A stretch of 64,000 nt of DNA from Anastatus disparis (GCA_017163975.1 JAFFSR010000251.1:2356001-2420000), one strand, 5' to 3'. Shown: positions 13,684 to 28,600, numbered from the stretch's first letter. Notes: generated from the sequence alone by a model not told the origin. Made by a program: numbers and translations.

Positions 13684-16600
13684 TACTATTATTTAATAAT
13701 AATCTCAAGGTTAAGTAAATTCCAATTGCAATGGTTGTTGAAAAAAGTAATTTGAAATTTTCTAACTTATTATAATATAACATTTTTTAATATGAAATAC
13801 TTTTTTATAATTTTGCAGATGATTTAAAGGTTGTACAATGCGATTTCTTATTAATATACTGAATTTTAAAGTTCTTAATGGATAATTTAAAAAATTAAAA
13901 TACAAGCTTACTCTTGCAAACGAAGATAATGTACTTCTTATAAATTTTCCCTTTTTAACGGTGTGACATTCGTTTTCGAGCATCATCAATTAAGACATTT
14001 ACCACGCGGCGAGCAAAAACTTTTTGGGCTAATGAAATCACGTGCCGTTTCTCTCTCTCTCGCTCTCTTTCTTCAGCTAAAGGAGAATCGTTCGTACAAG
14101 ATTAATGAAGGCTTTTGCTCGCGAAGACAAAACGAAAGTAAGCAAAAAAAAAAAGAGAATCGTACGAAGAAAAGAAGCGTCAAGAGGAAGAAAGAAAATA
14201 ACAAAAAAAAAGGAACAAGTTTGACTTTATCGTCTTTCAGTCATTCTTCAGACGTTGAGCAGTACATTCATTAGTACGGTAAAATTTGAACTTACGCTCA
14301 AGATAAGAGAAGACTACGTTTATACACATCTAAATTTTTTTTCTTCATCGTATTAAGCTATGTGAAGAGAGTATCACAATTAATGCACGGTCTAGCCCCT
14401 TCCTCCCCCAGCCGGAAATTAGCTAAGGAGATGTCTCTTAATTTTTCATCCTTTTCATTCCCCTTATAGATACTCTTACATTTGAATTAAAAGAATCGCT
14501 TCTTTTTTTTCTTTCTCAGGAACCTTTTCTCTCTCTCTCTTTCTCTCCCCCTATACTATGATATTGTTAAGGAAGTATAGCGAAGGTTTGATAGATAAGC
14601 TTTTTCTATATCTAACGATCCACCCCATTGTCGCGTAAATGCTGCAACGGATACATTGACTGATCGGTTAAGACACCCTTGGAATATATAATTAGCTATT
14701 GCTCGTTTATTGTGCGGTATTATTATTATTATTATAGAAAAATCTTTTTCATTTTTCTGTTACTATGGGAAAATATGCAATCAACATATGCAGTTACAAT
14801 AGTGCTTTTATAGACTATTGGATGACAAAACGTGATATTTTGTTGCTGTGTTGTAAAAGTTATGAAAACTGGGTCAATGTTGATGGATTTGTTTTACAAA
14901 CTTTTGTTTAAAGTGTTGGTGTAATTAAAAAAAAAATTTTTTGTCATATTTTAAAACATTTATTATTTGTAGATATAGTACACCTGTATTTCTACCAAGA
15001 CGGTTGTAAGAATATTTTCGATGCCATAATTTAAACCTTCTTAATATAACATTTTTTGCATAGTAAAAAATATTTTTTCTAAACTTAAATTTATGTAAAC
15101 TAAATTATATTAGCAGCACAACTAAATTTAGTAAGTTTAAAATTTTAAAATGTAATCAACAAATAATCTTTTATTAAATAAATGAATTTGTGTAGGAAGT
15201 TGCGTATACGGTTGATCATAGCAAAAAGTAACTTTTCTCTTCCTTCTGTAATTCAATTGTCACGCTAAAAATGACAAAGGAGAAGACGATACTTCTGCAG
15301 TGACGTCATAACGCGTGGCAAAATCGGAATAAAGAAAGAATGTCTGTTTTGATTGATTAGTACTATTCGGGAAGTTATGAGGACCGGTAAAATATATTCA
15401 ATGTAAATGCGTAAGTTGCGCAACGTTATTTCTCTTTCTCTCTGAGTTTTCTTAATTTTTAGATGATCCATCTTTCGTTCGTCGTGTGCGCGGATAAATA
15501 AATTATTCGAAGATATCGGCTTTTTTGTCACTCGTTTAAGATTTTTTTTCTATTTTTGTTTTCTTGGATTAATGATGGTAACCTTTTTTTTGGTTGGTTA
15601 TTAATAGAGTAACGGGTGAACACTTTGACTCGCGATGACGACTATTCATCAAGATAATACCTTTTTTCGATGCGAGATGTGCGTTAATTATCTTAGCTTT
15701 TGAAAAATTTATCATTTTTTTAAGGAGGTGTTTGAAAATTCATATACTAATCGATTAATTCTAAATTGAATAGGAAGGCGTAATGATTCTAATAGTCTTA
15801 GTTAAACTGATTTATTGATTGTTTCCAAACTTTTAATTTAGTAAACGGTGTTCAAATGTAATATGGTCATAACTACTTTCATTAGTGATTAAAGAAAAGT
15901 TATCATCATTTTTTTACTTTCATACGTATATCATGAGTGTTTCTTGACTTAAATAGAGATCCGACGAAGCAATCATACATTTTTTTTATCTTTTACAAGG
16001 CGTGAAATTGACATTTAAGATCGAGCTCATTAGTGTATTAATACATTTCTATACCCTGTAATGATAATATCTAACTTATTGAAAACTGTAAATTTATATT
16101 AACTTTTATGAAAAAAATTAAAGTATATAGATTCTTTAACAGCTTTTTTCATATGAATTTGAAAAAAAAATATATCTAATTTAAGTCCATCAAAACCTAG
16201 TTAAGTATGACTCTTCATTTAAAAAAAAATAATAAATTTTCAAATGAGCTTTAATGGTTTTTCCATTATGCTAGCGGTTAAAAAATCTCTCGCCATTAAA
16301 AAATAATTAGACTGCCGCTGGGGCGAATGGCTTTGGATGATTTTTTACGAGTGTGTCATCAATATCGGTGAAAAATGACTCGCGTAATACCGAAGTGCAT
16401 TTTGCACTTCGTGCCTGTGAAAATAAATAAAAATAAAAAACTATATTGACTGCATGATGGTTTTGTCGAGAGCTTGGTTACTTTTTTTTTTAATCTGGTC
16501 TAGGGTTTTAATCATCCGCCGTACAAAGTGACATGTTTTTTGCATATTTCTTCATTATTTTGCGTTGTCAATGTAACGCTTGAGCGCTCTGTATAAATTT

Positions 16601-16789
16601 CTTTTTTAATATTGTTAGGAAGTTTGATTAATTTATATTTTGCTAAAATTTTTCAAACTTTTGTCTGAGATTAATTAATAAGAGCTATGATTGAAATAAA
16701 CATTTTATAATTGTAATAGTACTAATTATTATTTATAAATCATTTATTTATTTTGTATTTTACTTCTGTTCTGTAAATTTTTTATTTTA
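13684..16789. other. Host non-coding DNA
   Basis: No gene is recognised. The open frame at 13963-14274 is Lys/Arg/Asn-rich because of A-runs, and the frame at 15265-15531 (minus) has no visible domain. A perfect 9-bp stem with a 3-nt loop (cgaagtgca ttt tgcacttcg) lies at 16391-16411, in a locally GC-richer patch (about 16260-16420) that could be an old repeat fragment. Confidence 0.5.
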
Positions 16790-17087
16790 GGGTAAAATGA
16801 CTAATCGCAGAAAAATTTATTTAGATGTATACTACTCTACGTTTTGATTTTTTTTTTATGAAAATCATCTTCAAGAGCTTTTTTACAATTAATAATCACT
16901 ATATCGTCATGCTCATAAAATATATTTGCAAAAAATCAAAAAATGCTGGTGGATAAATTTTATAAACATGACGATATAGTTATTATCAATTATAAAAAGC
17001 TCCTAATAAGAATTTTCTTAAAGATGATTAAAACATAGTGAAATGTTTACAACTCAATAAATCTGTGTAAAATTAGTCATTTTACCA
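16790..17087. mobile_element. Hairpin MITE with gggtaaaatgacta ends, possibly PIF/Harbinger-like
   Basis: The left end gggtaaaatgactaat is mirrored by attagtcattttacc on the right. The inner parts also pair: aatcactatatcgtcatg on the left with catgacgatatagttatt on the right. TTA trinucleotides flank both ends (16787-16789 and 17088-17090), which would fit a PIF/Harbinger-type 3-bp target duplication. The last base does not pair, so the exact ends are uncertain. It is about 298 bp and non-coding. Confidence 0.65.
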
Positions 17088-17466
17088 TTAAATTATTTAT
17101 TCAATATCTAAATTGTGAATCATATTCTTCCGTATTGCATATATACATTATTAAAAACCTTTCATATCAGTTATATATCACTTAAAATCATTAACTTTTA
17201 ATAAAGGTACACAAGATTCATGTATAGTCGTTCATTTATTAAAACAAAGTAAATGCTAAAAAAACGCGCTTTTCTGTATAAATAATAATAAATTACGTAT
17301 TTTTAATCAATTTCAATTACAGTATATTTCAATTAAAGTTCCAAGCCAACTTGAAAGCTGAATCAGCTTTTTAAAAGTGGATTAAAAAACTCAATATTTC
17401 TCTCAATTTTCGCGAACAATATGCAGGAAGAGCGTCAAATGCGGAATTTCATCATAATATACGACA

Positions 17467-17468
<2 letters not shown>

Positions 17469-17516
<48 letters not shown>
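17469..17516. repeat. (TA)n microsatellite
   Basis: A continuous TA tract of about 48 bp. It produces a spurious Tyr-Ile open frame. Confidence 0.95.
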
Positions 17517-17519
<3 letters not shown>

Positions 17520-18233
17520 ATACATATATTAAATATATGTATATATGTATATAATTCAAACAAGGCTAAAATCAATATTCCGCTGGTCCGCAGATTGACG
17601 TGAAATATTTTCCAATATTACCGCTTATTACTCGAGCACCTGCAACCTCAACCGCTCACGAGTATATCGCCAACGTTAAGCCCATCCCCGCGCGTATAAA
17701 CGTAGAAACTACTTTTTATCATTTTATTTTTTTCATTTTTACAAAAGGCACATGCATAGTATATTCCCAACCTCTCCTTCAATATTTAGCCAAGCTAACA
17801 GTTCTTTTATTTTTTTTTATCTATACACTTTTTATTTTTTACGTGTCTCTTTTTGTCCTCTTACTCGGTAACATTTATTCGATGTATATATTTTCTTCTC
17901 GACGCGTGTGTGCGTATGTGAGTGTGTATAAGCATTCGCGGGAACCAATTACTCTTCTTTCAGGCTTTGCCGTTTAACGACTCTCATTTTTATTTCAGGT
18001 ATATATGTATATGCACGGCAAATACTCGGGAAATACTCATCGATCTATGTACATATGTATATTTCGCGAAACACACATATATATATACATATACATATAC
18101 ATATATAAATAAACAGACGAACGTGAGCCTCGCGATTAGTGGAGTGCATTGCAGTATTAATGGCTTTTCGCTTGACTGATACGCCTAGGATATTTATGGC
18201 TTGATATTCTCTTGCTTGCTCTTCGCGAGTGCA

Positions 18234-18254
18234 GAGAGAGAGAGAGAGAGAGAG
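18234..18254. repeat. (GA)n tract
   Basis: A short GA dinucleotide tract of about 20 bp in pyrimidine/purine-biased host DNA. A similar tract lies at about 24413-24431. Confidence 0.85.
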
Positions 18255-21200
18255 CCATCGGTGAGAGGTAATTCAAGGGATACAAATTACTATGCTATAT
18301 GTTTGTATATAAAAGCTTCCCTTTAGATACTTTAAGTGAACGGGTAGAGATGGTTAGAGAGTTGCTAGTTTATTTTGATTTGTTTTCGTTTTTTTTTTTT
18401 TTTTCATTTTTATTTTCAGTTGAAGGTGAAGGGAAAGTGAAGAATGGCATTATGATTTGATTATGTTATGTTTATATAGGTAATAGTCAATCATCAATAA
18501 ATGAATGTTGTAAAAGTATTGGTGCTATATTTTGGTATTTTGTAATAAAATACATAAAAACATTTTTTAATCTTCATGTTTTACATTTATTTAGAAGTAC
18601 AGAAATAATTATTTCAGTTGGATTTTCAATTATTTTAATTGAAAACTATTTAATTATGAAGAGTATCAGAAGTTTGAGTAGTGAATTCTCTCAAACTTTC
18701 AGATATTTTTTTTTTACCTAAAATTAATAAGAAAGCTGTGTCCTTTGGATTTAACGCTTGATTATTCGAAAATTATGAGCTGATTTGAAAAGTTTTAAAA
18801 ACCAGAAAAATAGTTTATAAATATAAAGAAATTTTTATAATTTTAAGCAACAAAAGATATATGCACACACTTATTAGTGAAATCGATCGCTTAATTTTGA
18901 AACTTCGGGAGTAAAAAATTATAAACTTTTGAAAAATTGAAAAACAAGCTGAATAATTCATAAACTATGATGTATTCATAAAATGTTGTTCCGAGTGAAA
19001 ATCTTATGGAAAAAGTATAATATTAACATATAATGGTGTATCTAAGCTTTAGCTATAACAAAATTCACAAAAAAGTAACTTTCAGAATTTAAAAAATAAT
19101 CCTTTCAATCATAATTATTAAAAATATCAAAATATTTCTCTATAAAAAATTATAATCATACAAGCGTAGTCCGATAAACATAATGATTAGTTATTGAAAA
19201 TAAATGTCTTTATTATTAATTCAAGTGATTGCTAGCCCAATCCAATAATTGTCAAACAGTGTTCAACATCTTATAAATGACTGTCATTACTAACAATAAT
19301 TCAAGCATAAAAATTCAATATTTCTCTTTTTTTTTACGCGAACGAAAAAAAAACTACGTACATTGTGTTTTCATACATCTTATTTACGGTTGAAATTTAG
19401 TTAACCTCATGTATACAAATCCCAATCCATTAATTTTCTATGAACTAGGTTAAGCCCTACATCGAATGTTTTCTCTACCCTTCGGCCAAAAAATAAAATT
19501 CTGTAAATCGATGTGTTTTTTTTTCCTTTTTTTTCGAAAAAAAAGAGCAACGGGAAATTTGTCAATGTGTATCCACAACACTTCTGTCTCTTTCTCTCTT
19601 TGCACCGTCGCTGTATTCCCCCGAAATAATAGAACAGACGCCAGGCCTCGCGGACCAATTTCCATTGATGATTCTCGTATTGGCACGCTTTACCAAATCT
19701 CCCCCTCTATAGGACGGCTTTTTTTTCCAGGCCTTCGAGAGATAATACGTGCCGGTAATCTATCTAATTCTTCAACTAGCTCAAGCGGAAAAAGTCACTT
19801 TTCTTTACGCGTGGCGACAGACTGTCCACTTCTTCCACTCGTCAAATTGGGTCGTGCAATTTTTTTTTTCCTTTTTCTTTCTTTCATATGTTTTTTTTTC
19901 CTGCTATTATAAGTGAATAACAGAAAGAAAGAAAAAAATAGTCGATCTAGGGAAATGTACATTTCTTTATTTCGTACAATTCTCAGCTATTCGCTCAATG
20001 TCAAGCTAAAGTAGACTTTGAAAAGGAAAGAAGAAAAAAAATAGTATAAAAAGACGAAAAAAAAACGTAGTATACTGGACAATTCGTTAATCGTGCATAT
20101 CTATATACAGGGGCTTTTACAATAGTATAATCGACGAGATAGAAAACCAACTACGATGTAGTAGGCGGTGGTGAAAAGTTCAGGGATGCGTGAATGATGG
20201 AAGAGTTCGCGATTGCACCTAAATTTGGTTACGCGTTCGATGAAGCTTCACGAGGGTGAGGGAGGGGGGGGGGGTGGTATACAGAGAGAAAGAGATGATT
20301 GTGATTTCGCAATTGCAATTCGATGTTGTATGCATATAAGCGAAAGGCAAAAGAGAAAGAATGGGATATATAACGTTGATTCATTTTTTATATGATTTGC
20401 GCAAGTAATTAATTGGGAGGAAAATGAGCGTTCATGCGAATGTTCTATAACATTGCCACTGTAATTGAACGCTCGTTTGAATTGATCATGGAAGCAGAGC
20501 AAATTTCATTTCTATTCGAGTTTATCAGAATAATGAGCTACATAGTAATAATTGTCAAATTTCTCTAAAATGCTATTTCAAAATTAATAACAATAAAATT
20601 ATCGTGATTGCTACTTTAAAATTTAAATAAATAATTTACGAATAAGAATGTGAAATAAAAGCAATTGGGATGGAAATGTTTTAGTCCTTAAATGTCACAC
20701 GTCGCAATTGAATTATTAATATTTTTGTTCAAAAATTTTTCCACTTGTTCTTTAAAACTTTTTTTTTTAATGATTAAAGTTAATTTTTATTAGTTAGAGA
20801 CATCGAAAAAAATTTAATTCCCCGAAAATATTAAAAAAATGCCATATTTTATAAAAAAACACTCTGGGATCTTTTTAACCCCTAGTAATATTCAAGAGTT
20901 AAGTATTATTAGAAAATTGTAATGAGGATGAAGAGCTAAAACAAATAATCAATCATATAAATTACAATCATAAAATAAATGCTAAAAGTATGAATATTTA
21001 ATAACGTTTGAAAACATTCTTTTCACCTTAAAGTATCAAACAAAATTCCTATAAAAATATTTAATAAAAATAATATAACCTAATAATTTACGTGAATGTC
21101 AATAGTACGATATTATTGATTAAAATATCTTTTAAATATTTAAATATATTTAAAAAGTTTTAATTAAACTTTACATTTATTTTTTATATTATATTAAACT

Positions 21201-22034
21201 AATCAATATAGAATAATAAATAAATAGCCTGTTGTCTTCTAAATCATAACATATCATAACGATGTCAATAATTAAAATATTTTTTTATTATTCGTACCAT
21301 AGATAATCGTATAATCAATAAAAAATAATTCCCTTATGTTTGATTACGAAAAAAGATAAATTCACTTAGTCGTGGACGTACTGGAGTATTCAACAATTTT
21401 TCCTCGCACGCAACAAGCTTTGTACTCATTTCTTTAGGACATTATTTCACTCCAATAATTCACCCTTATGTATACGTGTGCTGTGTGTACGTATAAACGT
21501 ATATAAATTTTTTTTTTGTTCCTTCTTATTTACTTCGGGTAATCTCGCATGACGGATTGGTTGACGAAGGGAAGAAGAAGAGAGATTGATATATGTGTGT
21601 ATATATACGAATTTTACTTAGAAAAGCTTGATCTTTTTCGAGAGGACACGAATGCGCCTGTCAGACGGTCATTTGTCCTTTTACTTTTTGCCTTATCGCT
21701 CTCTAGGGACCTTAAACGTATAGATATATACTGGACATTTGTAGAACGTATTTACTAAGTGTGTATGTGTCCACGTGCATTGTATAATGTTTTATTAAGT
21801 GGACGTGATATAGACGTTGCTTTTTATTCTTAGTCGATAGTTTCTTCGTTATACATTAATAAAATTTCGATTAACGATAATTGAGTTATAGATGTGCTTT
21901 TAATTATATGCATGAGATTTTATTTTGTTTCGTCAAAATTTAATAAAGATAAGTTTGATGTAACGATTTTCAATGTTATTTTGTATTGATAATATTTCAC
22001 ATGTTAAACAAATTGTATTGAATTTTGATAAAAG

Positions 22035-22252
22035 AGGTCGTCAGTGACTCACTCGGCAGAGCGATGTATTCATAATCTCGAGGACCCGAGTTCGAATCCC
22101 ACTCTTGGCGGCCGATTGATACAAGCACCACTGTATTTATGATACATGTGCTTTATTCTTATACACACTGGGAAACCTTCGTCGCCAATTGGCATCGTTA
22201 TGATAGCATAAATACAGCGACGTTAAATGAAATAATAAAAAAAAAAAAAAAA
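22035..22252 (+). mobile_element. tRNA-derived SINE, copy 3
   Basis: Same family as the copies at 3336, 5286 and 41121. The A-box region reads tgactcactcgg (two changes from the other copies) and the B-box gagttcgaatccc is intact. The body keeps the cctccgtcgc-like segment and aaatacagcgacgttaaat, followed by a long A-run tail ending near 22252. An insertion of gcg in the T-arm side and the A-box changes suggest an older, probably inactive copy. Flanking duplications are not clear. Confidence 0.83.
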
Positions 22253-22290
22253 TTCATGAAATAAAAAAAACTAATGCCTTTAATGCAATC

Positions 22291-22648
22291 ATTTGCATTA
22301 TAAACGAAATTTTTTTTATTTATTTTTACATCGTTTAGAATTTTAATTGTACTTTTTTCAAAAAGACAATAAATTAAAAAAAGTATAAGTACTCAAATCG
22401 TTAAAAAAATTAAGCAAAAAAATTTTTGTTTCCCAGTTTTTATTGAAGTTAACTTTTATCAACTGATAAAAATTAGCTTCTACAAAAACTCTGAGATTAA
22501 AAAAAAATTTTATTGCTTCATTTTTTCAACAATTTGAGTACTCTAATTGTACTTTTTTTTAAAATTATACCTTTTTTACAATTAAAGTATTCCAAACGGT
22601 GTAGAAATGAATAAAATATTTTTGCCGATTTTCGTTCATAATCCAAAT
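22291..22648. mobile_element. Hairpin MITE, family with attataaacgaaaat ends, copy 2 (compound)
   Basis: The outer arms atttgcattataaacgaa and ttcgttcataatccaaat pair. The arms contain aattgtacttttttc and a matching gagtactctaattgtac region. In the middle, gttaacttttatcaac meets gataaaaattagcttc. These resemble the outer terminus of the copy at 4214, so this looks like two hairpins joined at their termini. The flanks (gtcaaaattcatttttacc) also resemble that terminus. Non-coding. Confidence 0.55.
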
Positions 22649-25600
22649 GTTTGTGTCAAAATTCATTTTTACCAATATTTTATCGTATTTTATACATATA
22701 TTTATTATTTTCATTAAATTTTCTAAACTTTTGGGACTAAAAATAATTTATGTCTTAAGTATTAAATAATAAAAAATTAATAAATAAAATATTATGTACT
22801 GCTTTTAATTAAGACAATAGAAATTGTTTAATTTCTTAATCTTTTAAATCAATAATTGCTACATTGAAATAAAATAAATATGCTATATATTTATCAAGAA
22901 AAAATACATCTATTGATACAGAACACTTGCATACACTAAAACCATGACTTGTTATGATAAAGAATTAAACAAAACACAATATCGGAATTAGAATTCACGA
23001 ATTTTCTGCTTTTGTGAATATATCATTCAGGATCGAAAGCACTTGTAGCTAGAAAAGTCCTGCTCTTAACAAAAGAATTCACTTGCTTTTATTATCTCTG
23101 GCTCTTTCTTTTTTTTCATCATTTTTTTTTTCTTTTAGGCAAATAAAATAAGTTGGCTCTTCATGCTTGAACGCGAATGTAGATCGAGTTTACTTTATTT
23201 GTCCACCTGATGGCATCGATTTTGTAGGATTTTATATTGTACAGGAAAGAGAAAGATTGACTTGTTTTTTTTTTCTTTATTTCTTGTCCTCGCACTCTTT
23301 TTTTTTCCCTTCTATCGTTTGTTTGAACCGATTGTTTTTTCGTGTACCGTTTGAACGACAAATTTAAGCCACCCTGAAATTGATGCTCACGAACGAATGG
23401 ATGTCGTTTGTGTTGTCTTTTCGTCGCTTCAATTTTTTTTTCTCTCTCTCCTTTTTTTTTGTTCTCATCGAGGGTTGTATACCGAGAATGCTTATATATT
23501 GTAGACTTTTGATATCATTTCATCGATGGCACATGACTTTATTTTTAGATTATACAATAGGTAATAAATATTATACTTAAAAGATCGAACTATTATTTAT
23601 TTATAGTAGTTACTTTTGCCTTTTTTTTTTATAGTGTTTATTTAAGAAATATTTATTTTTCATTGAGTTATGTAAATATAAGAAACGTGTTTATATTTAC
23701 ACTTAAACTGACTTTAAAGCCTAATTTTAAAAGTATATCAGATTTTTATTATCTTATTTATCACTACATAAGGTAATTATCGAAGAAAAAATGCGATTTT
23801 CTTAAATTAAAAAGAATAAAAAATGGTAATAGCATTTAAAAATACTGTTGAACAAATAAAAATAATGAATTATCGTTAATTTTCCTTAAAAAACTTTTTT
23901 GCAACATTCCATTTATTACTAGTTTATACAATATGGTCTAACCCTTGCAAGAAATTCCAATTAAATTATTTCTTCATTCTCTTGTCCAACCCTAATTATA
24001 AACAAAATCTCTATAGCGTATATACATACCTTTCGTACGAAGTTTCTGTGGACAACGACTATGGCAAAAGGCTTGCCAGATCCTCGATTATATATATATA
24101 TACGTGGACTTTAAACATGCAAAACCAAGTCATCACGCGAATAGCATGGATTCAATGGTTAAGACGAAGGAATAGCTATAAGCAATCTACAATATCTCTC
24201 TTACTCTCTCTCTCTTTCTCTGTCTTTATGTTATCAGATCGAGTGGAAGTTGAGCGTGAGATTAACTGTAATTCGAGGTACCAGTCGTAATCTCTTGGAA
24301 GCTGCTACTACTACCTACTGCTTCTACTATTCTCCTCTCCTCCCCCCCCCCTTTTACACTCAGAGCTTTGTGGACAGTCTACTTAAGAGCGTATATACAT
24401 ACGTATAGCAAAAGAGAGAGAGAGAGAGAGAAAGTGAAGTGAGAGAAGATTGTCTCTCGACGTATATATATATGCTCTGTATAAAGCGCGGGGTCGACGA
24501 GTAAATAGGTGTTAATGCGAACCATCTTGAGCACACGTTTCAGACACGACGATCTAAAGCGCAGAGAAAATTACAGTCTTTTAACTGTTTAGACTGGGAT
24601 AGAACATTTGCAAACAATGCTTATGTAGAATGCAGAGCTTTCGAGATGGCTTCGATATTATTTATGTTGATTGGAAGGGCGAAAACGGTGTATTGTTATG
24701 TTTTATTAGAATGTTTGCTTTTCTTGGAAAATTTTGAATATTGGATTATAGATGATTTTGAATTTAAATGACAGATTATCTGTTGTGATTTAATGTTAAT
24801 GAGGTTGAAAATGTTTACATGTTATAGTAAGCTAAAAATCGCGAGATTAATATTTGGGTGAAAACAGATTTAATACAAGAAATAAATTTAAACTTAAAAT
24901 TTACAGTAGAAAATTTAAAAATCAGTGAATCAACACTACAATATTACAGTAATTGATAAATTCTAAGCTCGTTATATTTTTTTTTAAATTAAATTATATC
25001 TTCTATATAAACGTACACGACGTATTATTCAATTCAATAACATATTGACAATGATTGCACTAAATTAAAGTTTAAAAAAAAATAAGAAAATCAAAGCAAT
25101 GTCAAAGTAATCGTAAAATAAAGAAGCAAAAAGTAAGAAAGCGGAAGCCGTACACAAGGATCAGACACAGACAAGTAGATACATAAGGTAAAAGGAGCAG
25201 TATTGCAATAAGGGTACATACAAGAGGAATACGAACAGTTAAAGGGACTATACTGTCCCTCTCTCTCTCTTAGCATCTATTCTCCAAGGGATTACCTTAA
25301 ACGTGCAAGCAAGTCCCCTATTGTTTAAAGCCATGAGCGCAATCCGCCTCAAGCTCATCGTCTATACATAGCCGTCGTCGTATGGCTCTTTCTATAGATA
25401 AAGACAGACAGAGAGAGAGAGAGAGAGATTCCATGTACAACAGACCAGAGCTATAACTAAATGTTGGATAGACTGCGTGTACCATCATCTTGAGCAATTG
25501 GATGAGGTTCGGACTATGGAGATGAGCTATCCATACTTGATCCATTGTAAGGTAACTCTCACTCTCCCTCTTTCTCTTTCTCCGTCTATAGTTAGTATTA

Positions 25601-28600
25601 TGTTATGTAAGAAGGTAGAAATTGAAATCTTGACTAATCCTTGTATTTAGAGGATTTGGATACTTTTTTACTTGGACTTTGCGGTTTTAAGGTATTATGC
25701 TATTCTTTCTGTTTCTTTACATTATAAGGCAAACCTTCGGAGGGCTCATATTGGAAAATTGTTATGGGTTTCAACAAAAATGTTTTTGGAGTCAATTGCT
25801 TTGAAATAAATGTTAATTATTCATTATTAAATTATCTACTAGTATGTAAATGAATCACAAAATAAAATTTTAATAAATAAATTAGCATCTGATAAATCTA
25901 AAATAAGAAAAAAAAGCCATCTCCTAGTGGACAGTTTAATTTGAATCTTTTAGATAATCAAATAATAGCCGATTTAAGATTAATACTAAAAACGAATGCG
26001 GGCATAGTAAAAAGGTGAATAACAAACGAAATAAATCAAGCGATAAACAAAAGAGTGTTAGCCAATCGTTATCGCGTCCACTATATAATTTCCTGCCTCT
26101 CAACAGTCTGTTTAAAGTGTTATTCTTTCTCTCGCTCTCTCTCTCTCTATCAGCATCGAGCGAGAGAGCCTAGGCCTCTCAGAAAGCCAAACAGCTTAAT
26201 CGTTTTCCCTTTTCATTTAAAGCATTTTGAATCGGACTGTTTGAATAAATTAACCCACCATATAATTAAATAATGAACGCTCCTTTTCTCTTTCTATTTC
26301 TCTTAGTCGATTGAAGCACCCAATATATACTTTGAGCAAACACTAGATTTTGTATACATATATACGTATATAGAGGAAGAAGCTGGCCTTTAGAAATCTA
26401 ATCAAACATTTATGCTAAATCACGAAACAATCCGAACGCAATCAGCAAATAAAAGGAGAGAACGCGCGCTCGCCCCTTTTTGTCAATTCAACTACCGCGC
26501 CTTAAGCTTTATACTGGTCATTTGACTCTTTCTCTCTCTTCTTCTATTTACTTGCCTCTTGGATACTGGACACATATAGACAAAATATATATATATACAT
26601 AAAATAAAAAGCTTGATGGACATTCCACGCCAAAGCTTGGACACAAAAGGACTTTGAAAAAGATTGGAGTGTATATGCGAGTATCCCCCCCCCCTCCCCC
26701 TCTTTCCCTTCTTCACTTTTTCTTTTCATACTATGTAAATGCTTCGGGAGGGTGTCGCACACATTTGCATGGGTCGCACATTTTCATTGTCGAGGACTAT
26801 CGCGGACTAAAAAGAGACAGAACTTCATGCCCGACGACGACTACGACGACGACAACGAAGCTCATTCTCTTTCATTGTTGATTGCCCTCGTTTATTAAGA
26901 TTAAACTTTCCTCCGAGTAATCTCACCACATATACGGCATCGCGTATATACACACATATATGTATGTATAATTTTTTTTTTAATGTCATTGAGTACGTTT
27001 GTAGCTTTATAATTCTAGAAAGGCCAGTAGTAGTCCATTTTCAACCTTATTTTCTGCTTCTGGGATATTTAGAAGCGTGCGCGACGCTACGTTGATGAGA
27101 TTTAGATTGCTTTAACGTTTTTATCTATTTCTTTTTCTCACAATTCTTTTGTTTATATAATAAAAAGAGGTTTTTTTAATTGGGTAAATTCTTACTTTCT
27201 TTTGTCCACTGGAAATGAATAAATTTTCATTTTAAATAGCAAAATACGTACATCAAATGTACATTGCAGATATGTGCTTTATTAATGCGAGCTTTTCCAT
27301 TTTAATCTAAAAAGCTTCTTTTTTGGCTTTTAGAACAAATGCATATTAAATCTACCTTTAAAATACCTTCATTAATTCTCTTGTAAATCTATCCTCATTA
27401 AATTCACACTAAATTGATCCTCATCAACCAAACGCTGGAGAATCCTATTATTTTATGCAAATTTATGGGAGTTTTCGTTTTTTACCTTTTTAAGTAATTT
27501 AATCAAATTTGAAATAATATTTTTATTTTTAGTTTTATTGTAATGTTATTATAATGAATAAATGAGTTGAAAAAATTCATTTTTTATATTACTCTTACAA
27601 ATTGAAAGAAAACGCATCATTTATATCGTTTAATCATGCGCCCAATTTGCAGCTATCATATTTCCCCAAAAAAATATGTAACTAACCTATTGAAATTGAT
27701 CAGCACTGATTTATCCAAAATTAAATTTTCCTATTACTCTCAGACATGCAGACACACGCGCAGATAAACGAAATTCTAGCACTTGAAAATAATCATTAAA
27801 ATGGATAAGCGAGAAGAGCAATGCCTCCCTGGCATGATATAAAAAAGGCATTCGGTTATATAACACAACGGTTGATTACATCGTACAAACCCAAAAGCCG
27901 CGTACATCTATATATATACACACGTAGCTCACACCCTCCGCGAAATAAAGTGGCGCATCATTTATCAAACTCAGAGCCGTCAAAGCGGACGCGAGCGTCA
28001 CTGTTATATTTTTTTTAACAACTCTCTTCTTCTCTCTCTCTTTCATTTTTCTATATCTATATCGTGCATTACTATTCTATCTTCTCTTTCTCTTCTCTCT
28101 CTCTTGTACGTCGTTCCAGTGTCATTTTCATCTGCGATTTGTATTATTCTTATCGCGATATATTCTTCGCTTGCTCAATTATTCATCTGTCAGATTATTA
28201 TTGATTTCGGGGGAGTCGCGTCGATGACGTATTGTTAGTACCTTTTTTAATCATTAATTTTTGCATGTTCAAATTGTTGAAAGTAGAGGGTGCAAATATT
28301 CGTATTGATGCGTATTTACAGAATCATATGATATTTTATATTGGTAATATGATTTTGGCAAATAAATTAGCTTTAAAGTTTTAAATATTTTGAGTTTCAA
28401 AGTTATTGTGTACCATTTTTATTGTATATACCAAAGAGGGTAAAAATCTTATATTAGCGATTATTGTGATTACCTGATAACTTTTTTTTCATTTGTTTAA
28501 TTTAAAAACATCCCTTACTAAATCCTCCATTAAACACTCATTATTACCTCAACAACGAGAAGCAAAAACGCTAATAATCCTTTAACCAAAAAAGTATTAT

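Larger units (their letters stand above)
17091..22034. other. Host non-coding DNA
   Basis: No gene is recognised. The open frames at 17600-17977 and 19466-19912 are pyrimidine-run translations (Phe/Leu/Ser-rich) with antisense overlaps, so they are treated as chance. TA and GA microsatellites and a G-run (about 20262-20274) lie inside. A tiny AG...GT-bounded segment at 17964-17998 is discussed under rejected items. Confidence 0.5.

Noticed and set aside
14231..14278. Short segment between a ctttcag acceptor and a GTAAAA donor
   Set aside because: It is very short, the donor is weak, and there is no in-phase partner.
17964..17998. 35-nt microexon bounded by tttcag and GTATAT
   Set aside because: The inside also ends in a pyrimidine-AG, so it is more likely two overlapping acceptor-like strings in pyrimidine-rich DNA. 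No partner exon was found.
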